A DNA stretch of 12,493 bases from Candidatus Alistipes excrementipullorum (GTDB lineage: Bacteria > Bacteroidota > Bacteroidia > Bacteroidales > Rikenellaceae): NCBI GenBank assembly GCA_019113665.1, contig DXGW01000007.1:1-12493 (forward strand), written 5' to 3'. Both the position numbers and the translations under genes were made by a program. The notes below the pieces were generated by a model. It was given only the letters and a program-made list of their open reading frames with translations, did no database searches and had not been told where the DNA came from. Shown in pieces: positions 5,759-12,493 of the stretch. Numbering within the stretch: the first letter of the stretch is position 1; every line of letters begins with the position of its first letter.

Positions 5759-7507
5759 CTATGCGAAATATGCGAGAAGAAGGTCGCGGTCGGCCGACTG
5801 CGACTCGGCAATACGCCGTTTGATCTTGGACTTGAGCGTATAGACGCCGTTGAGTGTCATGTCGAGCATGACGCATATCTCCTGCGGCGAGAATCCGGCA
5901 ATGACCAGCGCCGCGAAGTCGTAGTTGCGTTCGGGCCAGCCGCGGAACTCTGTCCGCAGGCGGGTAACGGCCCTGTCGCTGTAGAGGTCGGCCATGTCGA
6001 CCACATCGGCCAGCATCGCGGGGCTCAACGCCAGCTCCCTCATCTTGGCGGACAGCCGCTCGCCGTCCCCATAGAGATAGCACGTCGCCGCAATGTCGCG
6101 TACGGCTGCAACACGGCCCTCCAGAAGTCGCTTTACCGCAGCCTCACGGGCATTCGAAGCGTCGAGACGCGACGTCAGGCTGTCGTGCGATTCGCGGTAC
6201 GAATCCAGCAATGCGAGGGTCTCGTTCAACTCCTCGTCGCGGCGGCGCAGTTTCCGGCGATAGCCCATGACTGCCGCCACTGCAACCATAACGACCAGCA
6301 CGGCTGCCAACACGGCAATCCACACCCGATAACGCAACGAAGCCTCACGCAACGCCACCTCGTTGGCCGTACGATAACGGCGTTCGAGTTCGGCCACCTG
6401 CGCCCCGCGCTGCGCCTCGAAGAGCGAATCCTTGGCCGACACCAGCTGCTGCATGTAGCCGTAAGCACGGGCATCGTCGCCGAGCCCATGGTATATCCCG
6501 GCGGCAATATTGTAGAGACCGACATTCCCCTGATGGAGTTCCGACCTGCGATCGAGCGTTCGCTCGACATATACACGCGCCGAATCGAGCTGGCCGTTGC
6601 GTTGGAAGATCATAGCCGATGCTATGTCGTAAAAGGTACGCTGCGAATCTTCCGAGACGGCTGTTTCATAGGACAACGGCGCCGTTCGTATCTCGTCCAG
6701 GTCGACACTGTCGCGTGCGGCAAGCAGGCGCTCCGGCGACCAGTCTCCGAGATATGTGTGGAACATGAGGTTCTGCAGCCTGACCATCTGGGCGAAATAG
6801 CGGAACGGTATCGTATCGCAGGCCCCGACCAACGGAGCCAGCGTTTCGATCGCCCGTGCGTAATCGCCGTCGGCACAGTAGGCCGACGAAAGCATGAAAC
6901 GGCTGTAACCCTCCTGCGTGGCATTGCCCGACGTGCGGGCCGCATCGACAGCCTTCGCAAATGGCTCGACGGCATCGTAGCCCTGCTCGAAATAGATAAG
7001 GCCCAGCGTATGGTAGACGGCGACCAGCAACACCTCCGTCCTCTTGCGTTGACCGTCATCGCCGCGGGATTCCCTGTCGAGCGCCTTCTCCGCAAAGATG
7101 GCCGACTGCGTATATCCGCGTATGGCCTCCTCAAGATCGCCGAGACGGAGGGCTGCCTTGGCATAGGTATACCACGCCTCGGCCCGCTCATCGTCCGAAC
7201 CGTAACGCCCGTAGTAACGCATCGCCCTGTCGAGCGAGGCTCTGGCGGCAAGGGTATCGTCCTGATGCGCCTGCACAAAACCAAGCATCAGCGTCAATTG
7301 GGCACGCTTGCCGCGCTTCATAGGCATAGTCTCCATGGCCTGCAGCAACCGCCGCGCGCTGTCGGGATACTCCATGGCAAGCGTTCTGTCCACCGACATG
7401 ACGACCGGCCGGCGGGAGGTACACCCCGCCAGAAGCACAACCGCAAAGAGCAGCGATACGATATGTCTGAATAATGTCTGTCTCACACTTCTGAACTGCA
7501 TCGTCAT
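5759..7507 (-). CDS. Membrane-anchored TPR regulator with C-terminal LuxR-like HTH
   Basis: Predicted one-protein signal transducer spanning the inner membrane. The ATG at 7507 is chosen (582 residues). An ATG at 7501 is equally possible, and the frame also extends to a TTG at 7519. An N-terminal hydrophobic segment ends in a lipobox, L-L-A-G-C (Cys29). Residues about 40-380 are helical TPR-like repeats (e.g. A-E-A-W-Y-T-Y-A-K-A-A-L-R-L-G-D and N-I-A-A-G-I-Y-H-G-L-G-D-D). A transmembrane helix covers about 395-418 (W-I-A-V-L-A-A-V-L-V-V-M), followed by R-R-K-L-R-R-R on the cytoplasmic side and a coiled coil. The C-terminus (532-566) has A-G-F-S-P-Q-E-I-C-V-M-L-D-M and V-Y-T-L-K-S-K-I-K-R-R-I, which resembles the LuxR/GerE recognition helices. 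Bacteroidetes have many TPR-TM-HTH proteins of this plan. Its target is unknown; the receptor promoter downstream is the best candidate, with the efflux operon upstream second. Confidence 0.82.
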   Translation of the reverse strand: MTMQFRSVRQTLFRHIVSLLFAVVLLAGCTSRRPVVMSVDRTLAMEYPDSARRLLQAMETMPMKRGKRAQLTLMLGFVQAHQDDTLAARASLDRAMRYYGRYGSDDERAEAWYTYAKAALRLGDLEEAIRGYTQSAIFAEKALDRESRGDDGQRKRTEVLLVAVYHTLGLIYFEQGYDAVEPFAKAVDAARTSGNATQEGYSRFMLSSAYCADGDYARAIETLAPLVGACDTIPFRYFAQMVRLQNLMFHTYLGDWSPERLLAARDSVDLDEIRTAPLSYETAVSEDSQRTFYDIASAMIFQRNGQLDSARVYVERTLDRRSELHQGNVGLYNIAAGIYHGLGDDARAYGYMQQLVSAKDSLFEAQRGAQVAELERRYRTANEVALREASLRYRVWIAVLAAVLVVMVAVAAVMGYRRKLRRRDEELNETLALLDSYRESHDSLTSRLDASNAREAAVKRLLEGRVAAVRDIAATCYLYGDGERLSAKMRELALSPAMLADVVDMADLYSDRAVTRLRTEFRGWPERNYDFAALVIAGFSPQEICVMLDMTLNGVYTLKSKIKRRIAESQSADRDLLLAYFA

Positions 7508-7520
7508 GTCGTTATGCAAC

Positions 7521-7578
7521 GGACCGCCACGTTACCCGCAGCGGTCCATGCAATTATCGCCCTGTGCACGGGACCGCT
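7521..7578 (-). promoter_or_regulatory. Three-arm alternative stem-loop between efflux and regulator genes
   Basis: The arms are GGACCGC at 7521-7527, GCGGTCC at 7541-7547 and GGACCGC at 7571-7577. The central arm can pair with either flank: 7 bp with a 13-base loop, or 7 bp (8 if 7540 and 7578 are counted) with a loop of about 23 bases. Only one hairpin can form at a time. On minus-strand RNA the element begins at the stop codon of the outer-membrane factor and ends 13 bases before the regulator ATG. It could be a terminator/attenuator or a translation control element. No U run follows, so a simple intrinsic terminator is unlikely. No convincing -7 box was seen here. Confidence 0.45.
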
Positions 7579-8954
7579 CAATTCGATCCCCCGCCGAGAG
7601 CCTGATAGAGATTGATCATGCCCTGTATACCCTCGAAACGGTCGGCTATCTGCGACAGTTGCGCCTGCAGGAGATTCTGCTGGGCCGTCAACACCTCAAG
7701 ATAGGTCGATTCGCCGTGCCGCATGAGTTGCTGCGTCGACACCACGGCCGATTCGAGCGCCGCAATCTGGCGCTTGCGCACGTCCGTCTTGTTGCGGGCA
7801 GTCTGGCACTGCATGATGGCGTCGTTCACCTCGCTGCCGGCACTGAGCAGAGCCTGCACGAAAGCGAGCTTGGCCTGCTCCTGCTGCGCCTGTGCTATCT
7901 TCAGTTGTGCACGGTTCGAACCTGCATTGAATATCGGTTGCACGAGGCCTCCGACAAACGACAACAGGAACTGGCCCGGATTGGTCAGGGCCGAGCCGGC
8001 GCTGTTGGTCCAGCCGAGCGTACCGCCCAGGTTGACCGACGGATAGAAGGCCGCACGCGCCAGGTTGGTCGTATAGTATGCCTGTGCAAGGTCGAGTTCG
8101 GCGCCCTGCACGTCGGGACGGTTTGCCAGCAACTGAGCCGGAACGCCCACCAGCAACTCGGTACGTATCTTCTGCTGGTCGAGACGCCCGCGCGGTATCG
8201 AATGCGGCGCATCGCCCAGAATCAGCGACAACGAATTCTCGACCTGGCTGATCTGACGTTCGAGGTCGAACAGCGACGCGTCGATCGAGCAGCTGTTGGC
8301 CTCGGTCTGCGACACCGAAGCCTCGTTGGTCATGCCGGCCTCCTTCATGGCCTTCATGATACGTACGTTCTCACGCCAGTTTGCCGACGTCGAGCGCGAC
8401 ACCTCCAGCTGGCTGTCGAGCATCAGCAGCGTATAGTAGCTGTTGGCTATGGCCGAGATGAGCTGCGTCTGCACGCTGCGGCGGTTGACCAGACTCTGCT
8501 CATATGCGACGCGCGCCTTGTTCTTCTTGTTGAAGAGACGGCCGGCTACGTCCACCTCCCAGCTGATGTCTACGGGAAGCTCATACTTCTTGCCCCACCC
8601 GTCGAAATTGTATGTACTCAGTGTACCTTGCGGCGAGAACGAGAATGACGGATAATACGACAGTCGTGCCGTACGCAGGGCAGCCTCGGCCTCGATAATC
8701 CGGGATTCGGCCACCTTGAGGTCGATATTGTTCTGCAGGCCGTACTCTATGAGCTCCTGCAGCTGCGGGTCCGTAAAGAACTCGCGCCAGCCGATCGAGG
8801 CAATGCTCGTCGAGTCGACCGTGGAGACATTCTCGCCGAACAGGCCTTCGGTCGAGATGTCGTCGGGCCGCGAATAGTGACTGTATATCGAACAGCCGCC
8901 GAAGACCATGACGGCCGTTACGGCCACAATTGAATATGCAACTAACTTTCTCAT
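7578..8954 (-). CDS. RND efflux outer-membrane factor lipoprotein (TolC/OprM/NodT family)
   Basis: Outer-membrane channel of the tripartite efflux system. The ATG at 8954 gives 458 residues with a lipobox F-G-G-C (Cys21), typical of OprM-type factors. Two outer-membrane efflux (OEP) repeats follow. The first contains W-R-E-F-F-T-D-P-Q-L, the N-N-I-D-L-K-V-A-E-S-R-I helix, and the start of the first beta-barrel hairpin near S-Y-Y-P-S-F-S-F-S-P. The second has L-L-A-N-R-P-D-V-Q-G-A-E, A-A-F-Y-P-S-V-N-L-G-G and the Q-P-I-F-N-A-G helix entry. These are hallmark positions of the family. It starts 2 bp after the RND pump stop, so it is translated from the same mRNA, and it is the last gene of the operon. 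No Shine-Dalgarno site stronger than a short AGAG precedes the ATG. Confidence 0.95.
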   Translation of the reverse strand: MRKLVAYSIVAVTAVMVFGGCSIYSHYSRPDDISTEGLFGENVSTVDSTSIASIGWREFFTDPQLQELIEYGLQNNIDLKVAESRIIEAEAALRTARLSYYPSFSFSPQGTLSTYNFDGWGKKYELPVDISWEVDVAGRLFNKKNKARVAYEQSLVNRRSVQTQLISAIANSYYTLLMLDSQLEVSRSTSANWRENVRIMKAMKEAGMTNEASVSQTEANSCSIDASLFDLERQISQVENSLSLILGDAPHSIPRGRLDQQKIRTELLVGVPAQLLANRPDVQGAELDLAQAYYTTNLARAAFYPSVNLGGTLGWTNSAGSALTNPGQFLLSFVGGLVQPIFNAGSNRAQLKIAQAQQEQAKLAFVQALLSAGSEVNDAIMQCQTARNKTDVRKRQIAALESAVVSTQQLMRHGESTYLEVLTAQQNLLQAQLSQIADRFEGIQGMINLYQALGGGSN

Positions 8955-8956
8955 CT

Positions 8957-11900
8957 CTATTCGGCTTTTTCGGGTTTTCTTCTCAATTTTTCCTGCAGCA
9001 GCTGGAATACGACGAACATCGGCGGAACGATGAACAGCAGCGCCAGCGTACCTATAAGCATTCCGCCGACAACACCCGAACCGAGCGTATTGTTGCCGTT
9101 GGCGCCCACACCGTTGGAGAACATCAGCGGCAGAAGGCCGAAGATCATCGTCAGCGCCGTCATCAGTATCGGGCGGAAACGCTCCTTGGTGGCGGAAAAG
9201 GCAGCGCGCATGATGCTCATGCCCGCACGGCGGTGCTCGACCGCATACTCGGTGATAAGGATCGCCGTCTTAGCCAGAAGTCCGATGAGCATGACCAGAC
9301 CCGTCTGCAGGTAGATGTTGTTTTCGAGGCCCATCATCTTGGCGAACAGGAAGCTGCCGAAGACGCCGAACGGAACCGACAGGATCACGGCGAACGGAAG
9401 TATGTAGCTCTCGTAGAGGGCGCACAATATCAGGTATATCAGCGTAATGCAGACGATGAATATGTAGATCGTGTTGTTGCCGCTGGTAGCCTCCTCACGT
9501 GCGATTCCCGCAAAGTCGAAACCGTAGCCGATGGGCAGCGTTTCGGCCGCCACCTCGTTGATGGCCCTAATGGCGTCACCCGAGGAGTAGCCCTGGGCGG
9601 CACGTCCGTTGATTCCGATGCACGGGAACATGTTGAAGCGTGAAAGGTTCTCGGGCGCATATATCTTCGTCAGCTTGACGAACTGGCTCACGGGAGCCAT
9701 CTCGTCGCCTATGCGCACGAAGATGTTGTTCAGCGTCTGACGGTCCACGCGGTAACGCGGGTCGGCCTGCACCATCACCTGATAGAGTTTGGTGAACCGG
9801 TTGAACTTGGTCGACAACTGACCGCCGTAGTAACCGTTCAGCACCGACAGCACCTCCTTTGGAGATATGCCTGCACGCTTGCACTTCACGGCATCGACAT
9901 CGAGCTGGTATTGCGGGAAGCGCGGATTGAACGACGTGTGCGCCGAACCTATCTCCGGACGCTGGTTGAGTTCGGCAAGGAATTCGTTGGTCACGGCGGC
10001 CAGGTCCTCGATATCGCCGCCCTTGCGGTCCTGGATATACATCTCGAAACCGTTGGTGGCGCCGTAACCGGGAATCATCGCCGGCGACGAAGTGAAGATC
10101 TTCGCATCGTTGAAGTTGGCCGTATAGTCCTTTATGCGGTCCATGATATCGTCGACACTGTGCTCCTTGCCTTTTCGCTCGTCCCAGTGCTTGAGCCTCA
10201 GCGTGAACGAGCCCTGCGACGTACCGGCGCCTCCGGTCATCGAATAGCCGGCCATGTTGATGTACGCACGGCACTCGGAGATACTGCGTATCACGTCATT
10301 GTCGACACGGTCCATGACGCTCTTGGTATATGCGAGCGAACTGCCCGGAGGGGTCGACACGTCGACACGCACCGTACCCATATCCTCCTGCGGGATAAGT
10401 CCTGTCTTGGTGGTACGCATCAGGAACACCAGGGCCACAACCGATGCCACAAGCAACAGTCCCGACACCCAGCGGTGGCGCAGGAAGAAGGTCACGCCTC
10501 GCAGATACCGCGACCTCAGTGCCTCGAAAGAGGCGTCGAGTGCATTGTTGAAGCGCTTCGAGAAGCTCATCTTCACGGTATTGCCGTTCTCGTCCTTGGG
10601 TTTGAGAATCAACGAGCAGAGCGCCGGGCTCAACGTCAATGCATTTATGGCCGATATACCCACGGCCACGGCCATCGTCAATCCGAACTGCGTATAGAAC
10701 ACGCCCGAGGTACCGCCAATGAGCGATACCGGAATGAACACGGCCATGAAGACGAGCGAACTGGTGACCACGGCCGATGTAATACCGTGCATGGCGTCGA
10801 TGGCCGCCTTGTAAGGCGAACGGTATCCGGCGTCGAATTTCGAGTGCACGGCCTCGACGACGATGATGGCGTCGTCGACAACCACTCCGATCGACAGCAC
10901 CAGTGCGAACAGCGTCAGCAGGTTGATACTGAACCCTAACAGATAGAGGAACATGAACGTACCGATGAGCGACACGATGATGCCCACCAGAGGTATCAGC
11001 GTCGAACGCAGCGACCGCAGGAAGACAAAGACTACGAGCGTCACCAGTATTATGGCCTCGATCAGCGTACGTACGACGTTGTGTATGGAGGCATAAAGGA
11101 AGTCGTTGGCACTCGACAGCACTACCATGTCAACATCGGGCGGGAAACTCTCGCGCGCCTTCTCCATGAAGGCGTCGATGTTGTTGATGACCTCGGTCGC
11201 GTTCGAGCCGGGGGTCTGGTATATCGAGAGCGACGTTCCGGGGCACTGGTTCACCTCACCGATATACATGTACGACTGCGTACCCAGTTCGACGTCGGCC
11301 ACGTCCTTCAACCGGAGCAACTCGCCGTTGGGCAGGGCGCGGATAACGATATTCTCGAACTCCTCGGGTTTTTCGAGACGGCCCTTGTAACGCATCGCAT
11401 ACTGGAACGTCTGGTCCGAGTTCTCGCCGAAGGCACCCGTTGCCGCCTCGATGTTCTGCTCGGCCAGTGCGGTGGTTATGTCCTCCGGGATCAGCTTGTA
11501 CTGGGCCATGATGTCCGGCTTGAGCCATATGCGCATGCTGTAGTCCGAGCCATGCACGTCGATGTCGCCGACGCCCGAGATACGCGAGATGGCCGGCACG
11601 AGGTTGATCTTTATATAGTTCACGAGGAACGTACGGTCGTACGTCCCGTTGGGGCTGTAGATGGCTATCTGCTCCAGAATGTTGGTCTGGCGCTTGCGGA
11701 CGGTAACGCCCACGTCCGTAACCTCCGACGGCAGCTGGCGCGTTGCACGCGACACGCAGTTCTGCACGTTCACGGCCGCCATGTCCGGGTCGGTACCCTG
11801 CTTGAAGTAGACACGAATGTTGGCACTGCCGTTATTGGTGGCGGTCGAGTACATGTAGGTCATGTTCTCGACACCGTTTATCGCCTCCTCGAGCGGTACG

Positions 11901-12088
11901 ATCACACTCTTCTGCACGGTCTCGGCGCTGGCACCCGTATATGTGGTCGACACGTTGATGGTCGGGGGCGCTATATTCGGATAGCGTTCGATGGGCAGTA
12001 TCGCCAGCGCCAGCAGGCCGCCCAACACAAGCAGTATGGAGATGACCGACGAGAAGACCGGCCGGTCGATAAATGTCCGTATGTTCAT
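8957..12088 (-). CDS. RND efflux inner-membrane pump (AcrB/MexB-like, HAE1 family)
   Basis: Proton-driven drug/proton antiporter, expected to be a trimer in the inner membrane, extruding hydrophobic or amphipathic compounds through the adaptor and outer-membrane factor. At 1043 residues it is the normal family length. TM1 starts at once (M-N-I-R-T-F-I-D-R-P-V-F). The proton-relay aspartates are D405 and D406 in G-V-V-V-D-D-A-I-I-V-V-E. The TM10 lysine is K940 in G-L-L-A-K-T-A-I-L, and the TM11 segment has F-R-P-I-L-M-T-A-L. All key residues are therefore present and the pump should be active. It has two large periplasmic loops and 12 expected membrane helices. Its ATG overlaps the adaptor stop (ATGA), and an A-A-A-G-G-A-G ribosome site (12097-12103) lies 8 bases upstream. 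Substrate range cannot be read from the sequence. Confidence 0.97.
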   Translation of the reverse strand: MNIRTFIDRPVFSSVISILLVLGGLLALAILPIERYPNIAPPTINVSTTYTGASAETVQKSVIVPLEEAINGVENMTYMYSTATNNGSANIRVYFKQGTDPDMAAVNVQNCVSRATRQLPSEVTDVGVTVRKRQTNILEQIAIYSPNGTYDRTFLVNYIKINLVPAISRISGVGDIDVHGSDYSMRIWLKPDIMAQYKLIPEDITTALAEQNIEAATGAFGENSDQTFQYAMRYKGRLEKPEEFENIVIRALPNGELLRLKDVADVELGTQSYMYIGEVNQCPGTSLSIYQTPGSNATEVINNIDAFMEKARESFPPDVDMVVLSSANDFLYASIHNVVRTLIEAIILVTLVVFVFLRSLRSTLIPLVGIIVSLIGTFMFLYLLGFSINLLTLFALVLSIGVVVDDAIIVVEAVHSKFDAGYRSPYKAAIDAMHGITSAVVTSSLVFMAVFIPVSLIGGTSGVFYTQFGLTMAVAVGISAINALTLSPALCSLILKPKDENGNTVKMSFSKRFNNALDASFEALRSRYLRGVTFFLRHRWVSGLLLVASVVALVFLMRTTKTGLIPQEDMGTVRVDVSTPPGSSLAYTKSVMDRVDNDVIRSISECRAYINMAGYSMTGGAGTSQGSFTLRLKHWDERKGKEHSVDDIMDRIKDYTANFNDAKIFTSSPAMIPGYGATNGFEMYIQDRKGGDIEDLAAVTNEFLAELNQRPEIGSAHTSFNPRFPQYQLDVDAVKCKRAGISPKEVLSVLNGYYGGQLSTKFNRFTKLYQVMVQADPRYRVDRQTLNNIFVRIGDEMAPVSQFVKLTKIYAPENLSRFNMFPCIGINGRAAQGYSSGDAIRAINEVAAETLPIGYGFDFAGIAREEATSGNNTIYIFIVCITLIYLILCALYESYILPFAVILSVPFGVFGSFLFAKMMGLENNIYLQTGLVMLIGLLAKTAILITEYAVEHRRAGMSIMRAAFSATKERFRPILMTALTMIFGLLPLMFSNGVGANGNNTLGSGVVGGMLIGTLALLFIVPPMFVVFQLLQEKLRRKPEKAE

Positions 12089-12493
12089 CGCTGCGACTCC
12101 TTTCGATCCTGTTCGCTCGTGAATACCTCCTTGATCTTTATGACCGTATCGTCACGGAGCATGCCCACGCCCTCGACTACGATCGTATCGCCGGCCATCA
12201 GGCCCGACTCGACGACATACTCCTTGCCGTTGCTGATGTCGAAGACGCCGATGATACGCGATTTGGCCACGCCGTTTTCGAGTTTGAAGGCGTATATCTT
12301 GTCCTGGATTTCATATGTTGCGGACTGCGGTATCACGAGACAGTCCTCCTGCTGGTGAGGCAGTATGACATTTCCCGAGCCTCCCGACAGAAGCAGGCGC
12401 TTGTAGTTCGGGAAACGGGCGCGAAGCGACACCGAGCCGGTCGTCGGGTCGATAATACCGCTTATCGACTCGATACGTCCCTTCTCGGAATAT
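12085..12493 (-). CDS. RND periplasmic adaptor (membrane fusion protein), C-terminal part only
   Basis: AcrA/MexA-like adaptor linking the pump to the outer-membrane channel. Only the last 135 or so codons are inside the window; the frame stays open to base 12493, so the gene starts beyond it. The visible part reads Y-S-E-K-G-R-I-E-S-I-S-G-I-I-D-P-T-T-G-S-V, the beta-barrel domain of the family, then R-A-R-F-P-N-Y and I-P-Q-S-A-T-Y-E with the membrane-proximal domain (A-G-D-T-I-V-V-E-G-V). Its TGA overlaps the pump ATG by 4 bp, which points to translational coupling. A GTG at 12432 is internal and not the start. The tail ends in a short charged stretch (S-E-Q-D-R-K-E-S-Q-R). Confidence 0.93.
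   Translation of the reverse strand, partial: YSEKGRIESISGIIDPTTGSVSLRARFPNYKRLLLSGGSGNVILPHQQEDCLVIPQSATYEIQDKIYAFKLENGVAKSRIIGVFDISNGKEYVVESGLMAGDTIVVEGVGMLRDDTVIKIKEVFTSEQDRKESQR

Noticed and set aside
5726..7474. Long plus-strand open frame opposite the TPR regulator
   Set aside because: It is in exact codon register antisense to a clearly real gene with signal peptide, TM helix and HTH. Such frames stay open because TTA, CTA and TCA codons are rare in GC-rich genes. The translation has no recognisable domain.
9911..12358. Plus-strand open frames (9911-10939 and 11081-12358) opposite the RND pump and adaptor
   Set aside because: They overlap strongly conserved pump and adaptor sequence. 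Their translations are rich in His and Arg without domain features, typical of antisense shadows.
1..12493. CRISPR array, tRNA, rRNA, insertion sequence or prophage genes
   Set aside because: No regularly spaced direct repeats of CRISPR length, no cloverleaf or rRNA-like segment and no transposase or phage gene motifs were found on reading both strands.

Overview
The window looks like chromosomal DNA from a member of the Bacteroidales, possibly Alistipes or another Rikenellaceae. The evidence is a fairly GC-rich genome, a Bacteroidetes-type -7 box (TAnnTTTG), an outer-membrane beta-barrel TonB-dependent receptor with a carboxypeptidase-regulatory-like N-terminus and the terminal VDTSRFG-type tail, a TPR/HTH membrane regulator of a kind common in this phylum, and weak Shine-Dalgarno sites at most starts. 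The genus is a guess; the order is more secure.

Left block, plus strand (1-3217): a gene cut by the window start encodes tandem WG repeats followed by a caspase-like (peptidase C14) domain with an intact His/Cys dyad. After 138 bp, which hold an AT-rich possible relict of another WG-repeat sequence, comes a secreted protein. It has a signal peptide, an 11-residue-period helical repeat, a proline-rich linker and two transglutaminase-like units, of which only the second keeps a Cys-His-Asp triad. The two genes look like a pair of cysteine-nucleophile enzymes. A perfect 46-bp palindrome at 3229-3274 ends this block and also serves the convergent block on the other strand.

Right block, minus strand (12493 down to 3284): reading in the direction of transcription, there is a tripartite RND efflux system. 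It consists of a periplasmic adaptor cut by the window end, a complete inner-membrane RND pump and an outer-membrane factor lipoprotein, packed with a 4-bp overlap and a 2-bp gap. A 70-bp spacer with three mutually complementary arms follows. Next is a membrane-spanning TPR protein with a LuxR-like C-terminal helix-turn-helix, then a 168-bp spacer with four CTTGCC repeats and a -7 box, then the TonB-dependent receptor.

The efflux genes form an evident operon. The regulator and receptor form a plausible signal/response pair, with the repeat-bearing spacer as the candidate operator. Whether the regulator also controls the efflux operon is open. No tRNA, rRNA, CRISPR array, insertion sequence or phage gene was seen. 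The most unusual items are the WG-caspase/double-transglutaminase pair, the CTTGCC repeat promoter and the switch-like three-arm element.
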